Origin: CAYZXT01 sp964482515
GTDB taxonomy: Bacteria; Elusimicrobiota; Elusimicrobia; FEN-1173
Direction of reading: 5' to 3'
Assembly: GCA_964482515.1 (NCBI GenBank)
Contig: CAYZXT010000002.1
Location: 143,886 to 207,885, forward strand
DNA: 64,000 nt
In this document: in pieces, positions 29,702-39,731 of the stretch
Position numbering within the stretch: the first letter of the stretch is position 1
How the letters are laid out: each line of letters begins with the position of its first letter
Position numbers and translations under genes: made by a program
Notes under the pieces: generated by a model
The model's database searches: none
Told to the model about the DNA's origin: nothing
What the model saw: the letters and a program-made list of their open reading frames with translations, nothing else

Positions 29702-29725
29702 TTCATGTCTATATTTAGATATGAA
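29702..29725. promoter_or_regulatory. Imperfect palindrome before the M23 peptidase gene
   Basis: TTCATGTCTA (29702-29711) and TAGATATGAA (29716-29725) pair at 9 of 10 positions (the odd one is G-T) around a TATT loop, in an AT-rich 120-base gap. It may be an operator or an RNA hairpin. Confidence 0.4.
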
Positions 29726-29796
29726 TATTGGCGCCCATTAGTTACAGCAGATTTTCTGGAAGACCCGGATTTTCAGGGGTATTCTAAGTTCTATCT

Positions 29797-30507
29797 ATGG
29801 ACTTTGCCCGATTGTTTCGCCGTCTCGCCTATCCCGCGACTTTGTTTCTTCCTGGGATTCTAACCATCCAGGCAGGCAATGTCACGATGCCCGTTTACGG
29901 AACGCAAGCGGCCCCGCCTTCTCCGGTTTCCTCCGGTCCCGCCCTCGCCGCGATGGACGCTCAGCCGCCGGCTCCTTCCAACCGGCGGGTGGAAGCCAAG
30001 ATGCTGTCCACACCATTGTCTTCCTTATATATTCAATTCAACGGCATGAAAAGTTTTTTGACCAACGACTATGTCTTGAATCCGACCGGAGGGTTCGTCC
30101 GGCGAATGGGGATGGACGCCTGGGGTGGCGGGGAATTTCTGGCGCGACGCTACGATCCCAAAACACGCGTCCGTTCGTGGCACAATGCCATCGATTACGT
30201 GGGGAAAGCCGGACAGGCCGTGCGGGCGCCGATTTCAGGGGAATTGCGCCGCATAGGGAAAGGCAAAACGACCGGGGCCGTGATTTCGGGGTATATCGGC
30301 GGAAAAAAACACGTTGTTCGCATGCTGCATTGCGACATCGGCGTCAAGAACGGTTTCGTCGCCCAAGGACAGATCATCGGGCGCGTGAAAAATTTAGGTC
30401 ATTGGTACCGCGGAATGCTTTCGCACGTACACCTGGAAGTATTGGAAGTGCGAGGCCGTAAATTGAAGCAGCGCGATCCCTCCCGGTTTGTTCGCAACAA
30501 TCCCTGA
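29797..30507 (+). CDS. M23-family peptidase, LytM-like
   Basis: A 236-residue exported protein. The N-terminus has a hydrophobic export signal (LAYPATLFLPGILTIQAG), then a variable Pro-rich stretch. The C-terminal half is an M23/LytM domain: the first metal-ligand motif WHNAIDYV (H...D), then the beta-rich core GELRRIGKGKTTGAV, and HVHLEV as the HxH motif. All zinc-ligand positions appear to be present, so it may cut peptidoglycan cross-links, but substrate proof is lacking. It ends 52 bases before the coiled-coil gene. Confidence 0.85.
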   Translation: MDFARLFRRLAYPATLFLPGILTIQAGNVTMPVYGTQAAPPSPVSSGPALAAMDAQPPAPSNRRVEAKMLSTPLSSLYIQFNGMKSFLTNDYVLNPTGGFVRRMGMDAWGGGEFLARRYDPKTRVRSWHNAIDYVGKAGQAVRAPISGELRRIGKGKTTGAVISGYIGGKKHVVRMLHCDIGVKNGFVAQGQIIGRVKNLGHWYRGMLSHVHLEVLEVRGRKLKQRDPSRFVRNNP

Positions 30508-30559
30508 ACAAAGCAGCCTCGAAGCTGCAGTGGAAAAAATATAGAATGATCCATTCCCC

Positions 30560-31936
30560 ATGGCCAACGATCCCCTGGAACATTTGAAGCGCATTCAGGC
30601 CCACCTCGAGGCCCTTCGCCGCGCGCGGCAGGGCCCCAACATCAACCTGTCGAACCCCAACATCAATCCAGCTCAGGTGAAATTTCGCGCGCCGGGAGGC
30701 CCGTTCTTCGGCGGACCGAACCTGCCCGACCCGCTGGTGGAATGGCTGTTAGGGGATTTGCCGCCGCGGATGTTTCACGACGCGGTCAACGAGACCGCTT
30801 CGCATTTGAAGATCAAAGGCTACCGGCCCGGGCACATGCCGAGAGAGGAAGGTCTTAAGATCCTCAAAAAACGGTACGACAAGGACCCCATGTTCAGGAT
30901 CCGCGCCGGACAAATCTGGCTCCAGGGCCGAAAAAAAGAGGACGACGCGTTCCGGCTGCTGGGAGCGGACAGCGCGCGGCGCGATCCCTGGGCCGTGGTC
31001 CAGCGGTTCGGTTTTCCCCTGGCGGTCTGGCTGTTTTATTTTTCCAACGGGGGAATCTTCCGAGCGACTGCGCTTGGCCTGTTGAAGGAAGTTACGGCGA
31101 AGGACGGTCGCCTGGAGGAAATATTATCGGAAGCGGCCAAGAAGCAGCCCGGATCGGAGAAGATTTGGTCGTTGCCAAAGCTGTCGCAGGACGATGAGAT
31201 TTCCCGCATACAGAATGAAGTCGAACAGATCCTGGCGGAGCGCGACCGCTGGCAGGCGGAGGCCCAGGCGGAAAAATCCAAGAGGGAAAAAAGCGAAACG
31301 GAGTTGAAGGTTTTGCGGGAGGAGCAGCAAAAGGCGGGGCACGCGCGTTCGGCGGCGGAGCAGATTCGAAAAAGTCTCGAGGCGCGCAACCAGGAATTAG
31401 AGTCCCGGCTGGAAGAACTCCGCGGCGCGGAGGCGTCACTGCGTCGCCTGGAAAAGCAAATCAAGGAGCTGGAGCACGACAAATCGAGGCTGACGCGCTT
31501 TAAAGAAGAGGCCGAGCCGATTCGCCAAGCATTGACCGAAGAGAACGAAATCCTGCGGCGCGCCCTGGCGGAGCGGAACCAAACGGTCGAACTTATGAAG
31601 ATATTTTTTGCGGCGGACCCCGGTTATCTGCACCCAGTCTATCAGGGGCAGGTCCTGCTTCTGGTTTTGGCGGAGGATCCGGCGGAGTATTTTTTGACCG
31701 CCAAGGAGATCGGTCTTACCTTGTTGGTGCACAACGGGAGTTCCGTTGACGGCCAGCTGGAGAAATTCCTGGGACAGGCGTGGCAAGTGGCTGTCCTGGG
31801 CGGGGAGTCGGATTTTCCGGAAACGGTCAAAAACGCACTGCGGCACGGGCCTCGTCCGCCTATTTTTCTGCCGCACCTTCCCGCTCCGGCATTCGGGCGG
31901 TTGCTTATGGCCGCCGCGCCAAGGTTATTGGAATAA
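30560..31936 (+). CDS. Origin-adjacent coiled-coil protein of unknown function
   Basis: A 458-residue protein I do not recognise, with no signal peptide. Residues 1-50 are polar with repeated Asn/Pro. Residues 50-200 form a mostly helical region (VEWLLGDLPPRMFHDAV...). Residues 215-345 are a long heptad-rich coiled coil dominated by Glu/Lys/Arg. The last 100 residues look like a compact alpha/beta domain (VLLLVLAEDPAEYFL, WQVAVLGGESDFPE). It ends at the left edge of oriC. A TATAGA-like -10 lies only about 14 bases before the ATG, with no Shine-Dalgarno sequence. Confidence 0.75.
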   Translation: MANDPLEHLKRIQAHLEALRRARQGPNINLSNPNINPAQVKFRAPGGPFFGGPNLPDPLVEWLLGDLPPRMFHDAVNETASHLKIKGYRPGHMPREEGLKILKKRYDKDPMFRIRAGQIWLQGRKKEDDAFRLLGADSARRDPWAVVQRFGFPLAVWLFYFSNGGIFRATALGLLKEVTAKDGRLEEILSEAAKKQPGSEKIWSLPKLSQDDEISRIQNEVEQILAERDRWQAEAQAEKSKREKSETELKVLREEQQKAGHARSAAEQIRKSLEARNQELESRLEELRGAEASLRRLEKQIKELEHDKSRLTRFKEEAEPIRQALTEENEILRRALAERNQTVELMKIFFAADPGYLHPVYQGQVLLLVLAEDPAEYFLTAKEIGLTLLVHNGSSVDGQLEKFLGQAWQVAVLGGESDFPETVKNALRHGPRPPIFLPHLPAPAFGRLLMAAAPRLLE

Positions 31937-32004
31937 ATTTCCTGAAATAAAAAATAATTTCCCGTCGGAATGTGACGGTTTCATGTAAATTTTCTTACGT
32001 ATGC

Positions 32005-32033
32005 TTGACAAAAATTTTTGGAATATTTATGAT
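32005..32033 (+). promoter_or_regulatory. Strong promoter in oriC, upstream of dnaA
   Basis: Consensus -35 TTGACA (32005-32010), 17 bases, then TATGAT (32028-32033). A perfect DnaA box begins on the last base of the -10, so DnaA binding would block it, a familiar autoregulatory layout. Confidence 0.75.
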
Positions 32034-32055
32034 TATCCACAGTTCATTTTTCCAG

Positions 32056-32105
32056 CCCCTTCGCGGTACTCACGATTTGCAGAACTTTAGCGAAGGGGAT
32101 TTTTT
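32056..32105 (+). terminator. Intrinsic terminator between the oriC promoter and dnaA
   Basis: CCCCTTCGC (32056-32064) pairs perfectly with GCGAAGGGG (32090-32098) around a 25-base loop, then A and six T (32100-32105). It lies about 60 bases after the predicted start of the 32005 promoter. It could attenuate dnaA or end a short RNA. A role ending the upstream coiled-coil gene is also possible. Confidence 0.7.
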
Positions 32106-32221
32106 ATTGCATTTAAACGGCAGTAAATAGTAATAGATGATAATACAAAAGATATAAAGACAACTAACAGTAATTATCCACAGATGTGTATAACATTGTG
32201 GATAACCAGGGGAGTCCGGGT

Positions 32222-33604
32222 GTGATAATCACGAAAAACGCCGAGGAATTGTGGGGAGAAGTACAGGCCATTTTGCAGTCTACATTTAAGGAAGAAACCT
32301 TTTCTCTATGGATTAAACCGGTTAAGGCTTTCCAGTGGGAAAACAACCTCCTCACACTACAGGTCCCCAACCGATTTTTCTCCGATTGGATCAGACAGAA
32401 CTGCCAAAAGCAGATAGAAACAGCCCTTAAAGAAAAGAACGGCGCCGAAGCGGCCATCGATTTTCATATGGCTCAGGAAATCGAACCCATTTTGAAGCAA
32501 GAAGAAGCCCGCGTCGATCCGGTCCCGGCCGCCCGCCCTGAAAGCCATTTCACCGAAGAGCAATTCAACCCCAAATACACCTTTGAGACCTTCGTCGTCG
32601 GCCCTTCGAACCGCTTCGCGCAGGCGGCGGGCGAAGCCGTCGCCAAGGACCCGGGTAGAGCCTACAATCCACTGTTCCTTTACGGCGGCGTCGGCCTCGG
32701 GAAGACCCACATCCTCCACGCCATCGGCCACCATATCCGCAAGAACAAGCCGGGCGCCCGCGTGCTCTACATCACTTCGGAGAAATTCATCAACGAGTTC
32801 ATCGACTCGCTGCGCTTTGAGAAGATGAAAGAGTTTCGCGCCAAATACCGCAGCGTGGACTGCCTCCTCATCGACGATATTCAATCCCTCGTCGGGAAGG
32901 ACAATTCCCAGGAAGAGTTTTTCTACACGTTCAATACGCTCTACGACATGCATAAGCAGATCGTGATATCATCCGATCGCAGTCCCAACGAGACAAAAGT
33001 CAGCGCCCGTCTCATTTCCCGCTTCGAGTGGGGCGTGGTGGCGGACATCCAGGCTCCCGATCTGGAGACGCGGATCGCGATATTGCGCAAAAAGGCCGCG
33101 GCCGAACGCATTTTCGTGCCGGACGACGTCATCCTCTATATCGCGAGCCAAATCCGATCCAACATCCGCGAACTGGAAGGCAGCCTTATCCGCATCGTGG
33201 CGTTCTCCTCGCTGACCGGAACGCCTCTGACGGTGGATTCCGCGCGCGAGACCCTCAAGGACATCGCTTCCGCCGCGGAAGCGGCCCGCCCTATCACCAT
33301 CGACGCCATCCAGGAAGTGGTGGCGCGGCATTTCAACCTGGATTTGAAGGACATGCGCTCCAAGCGCCGGACGGACGCCATCGCGTTTCCGCGCCAGATC
33401 GCCATGTATTTGGCCCGCACGCTCACCGAGTCCTCCACCACGGAGATCGGCGACAGCTTCGGCGGCAAAGACCATACGACGGTCATGCACGCCTGCAATA
33501 AAATCAAGGCCAAAATGGCGTCGGACCCTTATTTTGTCGCGCTCATCAACAAGATCACGCAACAGGTGAAGACGTACATGTCGCTGGAGGGCTACAAGCC
33601 CTAG
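32222..33604 (+). CDS. dnaA: Chromosomal replication initiator protein DnaA
   Basis: AAA+ initiator that binds DnaA boxes and unwinds oriC. It has 460 residues from GTG 32222. Domain I begins ELWGEVQAILQ, the Walker A is YGGVGLGKTHILHAI, the Walker B is VDCLLIDDIQSL, and the box-recognition signature is FGGKDHTTVMHACNKI near the C-terminus. An in-frame GTG at 32186 would add 12 residues but lies between the DnaA boxes. The 32222 start has AGGGGAG at 32207-32213 and fits the family N-terminus, so I prefer it. Confidence 0.96.
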   Translation: MIITKNAEELWGEVQAILQSTFKEETFSLWIKPVKAFQWENNLLTLQVPNRFFSDWIRQNCQKQIETALKEKNGAEAAIDFHMAQEIEPILKQEEARVDPVPAARPESHFTEEQFNPKYTFETFVVGPSNRFAQAAGEAVAKDPGRAYNPLFLYGGVGLGKTHILHAIGHHIRKNKPGARVLYITSEKFINEFIDSLRFEKMKEFRAKYRSVDCLLIDDIQSLVGKDNSQEEFFYTFNTLYDMHKQIVISSDRSPNETKVSARLISRFEWGVVADIQAPDLETRIAILRKKAAAERIFVPDDVILYIASQIRSNIRELEGSLIRIVAFSSLTGTPLTVDSARETLKDIASAAEAARPITIDAIQEVVARHFNLDLKDMRSKRRTDAIAFPRQIAMYLARTLTESSTTEIGDSFGGKDHTTVMHACNKIKAKMASDPYFVALINKITQQVKTYMSLEGYKP

Positions 33605-33655
33605 GTTTCGCGTCCTCCGCTGATTTTTCCCGTCGGTATTTCCGATAAATCACCC

Positions 33656-33682
33656 TTGATCGCAGCCCGTAATTTGTATAAT
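33656..33682 (+). promoter_or_regulatory. Possible dnaN promoter
   Basis: A perfect TATAAT at 33677-33682 lies 15 bases after TTGATC (33656-33661) in the 179-base dnaA-dnaN gap. The spacing is short, so the -35 is uncertain. Confidence 0.45.
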
Positions 33683-33783
33683 CAATTGAATCTCGAAGCA
33701 CGTGGGTTTTCGTCCATTATTTGCTATATTCTGCTGCAGCGCGTTGATCAACCGCTTTTAATCTCCGGGAGGCCGCCAGACCC

Positions 33784-34893
33784 ATGCAAGTCCACTGCCT
33801 GAAAGAAGAGCTTTTTAAAGGTGTCCAGCTTGTGCAGAACGCTATTTCGCCGCGCAGCACTCTGCCGGTGTTGTCGAACATCCTTTTGGAGAGCAATGGG
33901 GAAGGCCTTCGGCTTTCTTCGACCGATCTGGAAGTCGGCATCCGCTGCCACGTGAAGGCGGACGTCAAATCCGGCGGATCCACCACGGTCCCCGCCCGCA
34001 CGTTGGGCGATTTCCTCCGGACCTTGGAAGACGGCCGCGAGTTGGACATTAAAGTGGACGACGCGCAGAAGATGGAAATCCGCTCCGGGAAAGACAAATG
34101 TATTTTGATCGGCTTGCCGAAGGACGATTATCCGGCGCTCCCTGAATTCAGCCAGGAAAAAGCCTTCACCATCAGCCGCTCCATCCTCCGCGAGATGATC
34201 AAGAAAACTTCCTTCGCCGTCTCGACCGACGAGACGCGCTATGTCCTCAACGGCGTGGACTTTATCGTTGAAAAGGGCAAGATCACCCTGGTCTCCACTG
34301 ATGGCCGCCGCCTGGCCTACATACAGCGCGATCTCGCGGACAAAAAAGCCGCCGCCAGCGCCATCATCCCCACCAAGGCCGTCAACGAACTCGCCCGCAT
34401 CCTTTCCGTCGACGAAAAAGAGGCCGACATCTACGTCGGCTTCACCGAGAACCAGGTCACGTTCAAATACAAGGACACCGTTATCCTGTCGCGGCTGATC
34501 GAAGGGCATTTCCCGAATTTTGACCAAGTCATCCCGAAGACCCACGAAGTGCAGGTGAAGTTCAACAACAAGCAGCTGATGAACGCCACCCAGCGCGCCG
34601 CCGTGGGAACCATGGAAAAGGGCGGGTCCGTCCGTTTCAGCCTGGCCAAGAACAAGCTGCAGATCTCGGCGTCGGCCCAGGGCCGTGTGGAAGTGGAATC
34701 GGAGATCGAGCTCGCCTACAGCGGCCCGGCGCTCACCATCGCCTTCAATCCTTTTTACGTGATCGACGTCCTCAAGGCTCTGGAATCCGAGGAAATCCTT
34801 TTGGAGCTCAGCACGCCGCTCAACCCCGGAGTGATCCGGCCCGTGGGCGATGACCAGTACCGCTACGTCGTGATGCCGATGCAGCTTTCGTAA
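33784..34893 (+). CDS. dnaN: DNA polymerase III beta sliding clamp
   Basis: Ring-shaped processivity clamp. It has 369 residues, the standard length for three repeated clamp folds. Family stretches include ISPRSTLPVLSNILLE (about 20-35), KTSFAVSTDETRYVLNGV in the second domain, and the conserved C-terminus RPVGDDQYRYVVMPMQL that forms the partner pocket. GGGAGG precedes the ATG. recF begins on the base after its stop codon. Confidence 0.97.
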   Translation: MQVHCLKEELFKGVQLVQNAISPRSTLPVLSNILLESNGEGLRLSSTDLEVGIRCHVKADVKSGGSTTVPARTLGDFLRTLEDGRELDIKVDDAQKMEIRSGKDKCILIGLPKDDYPALPEFSQEKAFTISRSILREMIKKTSFAVSTDETRYVLNGVDFIVEKGKITLVSTDGRRLAYIQRDLADKKAAASAIIPTKAVNELARILSVDEKEADIYVGFTENQVTFKYKDTVILSRLIEGHFPNFDQVIPKTHEVQVKFNNKQLMNATQRAAVGTMEKGGSVRFSLAKNKLQISASAQGRVEVESEIELAYSGPALTIAFNPFYVIDVLKALESEEILLELSTPLNPGVIRPVGDDQYRYVVMPMQLS

Positions 34894-36042
34894 TTGCACC
34901 TCCACACCCTCTCGCTTCGTCAATTCCGGAATTTTGAAAAATTAGACCTGGCTTTGTCGCCGGGTCTAAATCTTTTCGTCGGTTCCAACGGTTCGGGGAA
35001 ATCCAACCTCATGGAGGCCGTGAGCGTGCTGACCACGGCCCAGAGCCATCGCGGCGCCGATGCCAGGCATATGATCCAATGGAAAAAAGACGCCTTGGCT
35101 GTGAAGGGGGAGTTCCAGGGCGAGGAGGATCTGCTTACCATGGAGCTCCGCCAGAAGGCCGCCCGTCCCCGTCAGACGCTGGTCAACGGACACCTCCAGA
35201 AGCGCCTCAAGGACTGGCTCGGCCGCGTTCCCCTCGTGTCGTTTTCCCCGGATGATCTCGCGTTGGTCAAAGGCGAGCCGTCGGTGCGCCGCCGGACCCT
35301 GAACACCATCCTCTGCCAGGTGGACGCGCCCTATTTTGAAGCCCTGCAGCGCTACACCAAGGTGACGGCGGAGCGCAACGCGGCGCTGCGCCAGTTGCAG
35401 GAGGGCCGCGGGGATACGGGCGCGCTGGACGCCTGGACCAGCTCTTTGCTGAAGGACGGCATTTTCATCACCCTCGCGCGGCGGGATTTCCTGTCCGCGT
35501 TCAACGACCGCCTCCGCGCCCAGCAGAAGCGGCTGTCCTCCGGGCGCGAAGAGATCGATATCCTTTATAAGCCGTCCCTTCTCCTCCCCGATGACAACGT
35601 GGAGAATATTTTCACGGCGAATAAAAACCGCCTGGCCCAGCTCCGCGCGGCGGAGATCGCCATGGGCGCCACGCTGATCGGACCGCACCGCGATGATCTG
35701 GAGTTCAGCCTGAATGGCTCCGCGGCGCGGGATTACGCGTCCCAGGGCCAGCAGCGGACCATTGCGCTAGCCCTAAAGCTCGCGGAGCATGAGTTCCTGA
35801 CGATGAAACTCGGCCGGAAGCCCATTTGCCTGTTGGACGATGTGCTTTCCGAGTTGGATCCGGCCCGGCGCACGAACCTGGTGGAATGGTTCATGGACGG
35901 CTCCCAGTGTTTGGTCAGCCTGACAGCCCTTTCCGATTGCCCGGAGGCGTCCCCGGCCCTGGCACAGGGGCAGGTCTTCCATGTGGCGGCCGGTGTCCTC
36001 ACCCCCGGAAAATACCGGTCCGCCGCGTCCGAGCCGGCATAA
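34894..36042 (+). CDS. recF: DNA replication and repair protein RecF
   Basis: SMC-like ABC ATPase that helps RecOR load RecA at gaps. It has 382 residues. The Walker A is VGSNGSGKSNLMEAVSVL near residue 31, followed by VSFSPDDLALVKGEPSVRRR, the signature-like DYASQGQQRTIALALKLAE, and the Walker B-like PICLLDDVLSELDPARR. The start is a TTG directly after the dnaN stop with no ribosome site of its own, implying translational coupling. Confidence 0.95.
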   Translation: MHLHTLSLRQFRNFEKLDLALSPGLNLFVGSNGSGKSNLMEAVSVLTTAQSHRGADARHMIQWKKDALAVKGEFQGEEDLLTMELRQKAARPRQTLVNGHLQKRLKDWLGRVPLVSFSPDDLALVKGEPSVRRRTLNTILCQVDAPYFEALQRYTKVTAERNAALRQLQEGRGDTGALDAWTSSLLKDGIFITLARRDFLSAFNDRLRAQQKRLSSGREEIDILYKPSLLLPDDNVENIFTANKNRLAQLRAAEIAMGATLIGPHRDDLEFSLNGSAARDYASQGQQRTIALALKLAEHEFLTMKLGRKPICLLDDVLSELDPARRTNLVEWFMDGSQCLVSLTALSDCPEASPALAQGQVFHVAAGVLTPGKYRSAASEPA

Positions 36043-36119
36043 ATTAAAAAACGATCCGATAAATAGAGTTGAAGATGAAACAGGATGTTTTTTGGACATG
36101 AAAGGCCGGGTCAGCATTC

Positions 36120-36488
36120 ATGTATAGGATCGACAAAAAAAAGGCGCCGCCCGTCCTGGGCGACGGTATGGTCAAGGTCGCGCTGAAGGCTCTGGGGTTT
36201 GACCCCAAGTCCTACGCGGTCTTCGAGATTTGGGACCGGATGTTGGGCCGGGAGGCGGAACGAGCGCGGGCGGTGGGACTGAAAGGTTCCGACCTCTGCG
36301 TTGAAGTGGACTCCAGCGCCCGCCTGCACGACCTGACGCTGCGCAAGCGGCAATTGATCAAGAAACTCAACGGACATTTTGGCCCCCGGCCGTTCATATC
36401 TGATATAATATTTTCCTTGGCGGGCGGCGACGCCGCCGAAATTTTTCGTCGAAAACCCGCCGCCAAGTCCAAAAGGAATGCCGAATAA
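36120..36488 (+). CDS. DUF721/DciA-like protein, possible helicase loader
   Basis: A 122-residue protein between recF and gyrB, the usual place for DUF721/DciA. The pattern fits: FEIWDRMLGREAERARAVGL, then KGSDLCVEVDSSARLHDLTLRKRQLIKKLN, then a closing ISDIIFSLAG. DciA proteins load the replicative helicase DnaB in bacteria that lack DnaC/DnaI, so this could be the loader here. The match is by pattern and position. Confidence 0.75.
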   Translation: MYRIDKKKAPPVLGDGMVKVALKALGFDPKSYAVFEIWDRMLGREAERARAVGLKGSDLCVEVDSSARLHDLTLRKRQLIKKLNGHFGPRPFISDIIFSLAGGDAAEIFRRKPAAKSKRNAE

Positions 36489-39122
<2,634 letters not shown>

Positions 39123-39147
39123 TCGTCTCGCGGCAGGGGGGATAGGT

Positions 39148-39702
39148 TTGAGAAACGGCAAAATGTGGTTGTTGCTGTCCGCGCTGCTTGTGGGATCTTT
39201 AAATGCGTACGCTTCCTCGACCAAAGGGTATAAAGGCGATGTTTTGCCGCCGGACCAGTTGGCGATCATCGTTCCCGACAGGCAAAAGACGGGTGTGATG
39301 GCGCACCAGACCGTGCAGATCTTTCAAGTGGACGATGTCCCGGTGGGCGGCGTCCTCAAGGGCTGGCCGAAGCAGGTGGAAGTGCCCGCCGGAGAGCATA
39401 CGATCACCTTCCGGTTTTTCAATTCCAATGAGGGATCGAAAATAACGGGCGGCGGGGCGCCGGGAATGCTCCTGGGCGGCGGGGTCATCGGCGGGGCGAA
39501 GACAGTCCGGACAGTGCAGAAGATGAAAGAAAAAATGACGCTCACGGTCACGGTCGCCGCCGGCCGCCAATACGTTTTAAAGTTCGCTCCGCTGTTCACT
39601 CCGGACCGGTTTTGGATCGAGGACAAGTCGGACGCAAGCGTCGCTGGGGAATATAAGCCCGAAGGCACGACCGATTTGAAGTCCATCATCGACAAGAAAT
39701 AA
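39148..39702 (+). CDS. Small exported protein of unknown function
   Basis: A 184-residue protein I do not recognise, between gyrB and gyrA. It has a signal peptide (MWLLLSALLVGSLNAYAS) and then a short beta-rich domain, with a Gly-rich segment GGGAPGMLLGGGVIGGA near residues 100-115. The start is TTG 39148 behind GGGGGGAT, or the ATG at 39163 that opens the signal peptide. The pattern of a short hydrophobic Gly turn in a PEGA-like or carbohydrate-binding-like fold (VPVGGVLKGWPKQVEVPAGE) is only suggestive. Confidence 0.7.
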   Translation: MRNGKMWLLLSALLVGSLNAYASSTKGYKGDVLPPDQLAIIVPDRQKTGVMAHQTVQIFQVDDVPVGGVLKGWPKQVEVPAGEHTITFRFFNSNEGSKITGGGAPGMLLGGGVIGGAKTVRTVQKMKEKMTLTVTVAAGRQYVLKFAPLFTPDRFWIEDKSDASVAGEYKPEGTTDLKSIIDKK

Positions 39703-39731
39703 TTTCGCAAGAATAAGCTAAGGGAGAAACA

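Larger units (their letters stand above)
31937..32221. other. Probable replication origin (oriC)
   Basis: An AT-rich 285-base gap directly upstream of dnaA. It holds three perfect DnaA boxes, TTATCCACA at 32033-32041 and 32174-32182, and on the reverse strand at 32197-32205. It also has a very AT-rich stretch (32101-32172) with TAGTAATAG triplets at 32128-32136, which resemble a DnaA-trio, and T and A tracts suited to unwinding. The flanking cluster (mnmG, rsmG, parAB, dnaA, dnaN, recF, gyrBA) is the standard bacterial origin neighbourhood. Function is inferred, not shown. Confidence 0.82.

Noticed and set aside
29582..29863. Open frame overlapping the end of the gene at 28510-29676 and the start of the peptidase gene
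   Set aside because: It has no recognisable content and overlaps two better-supported genes.
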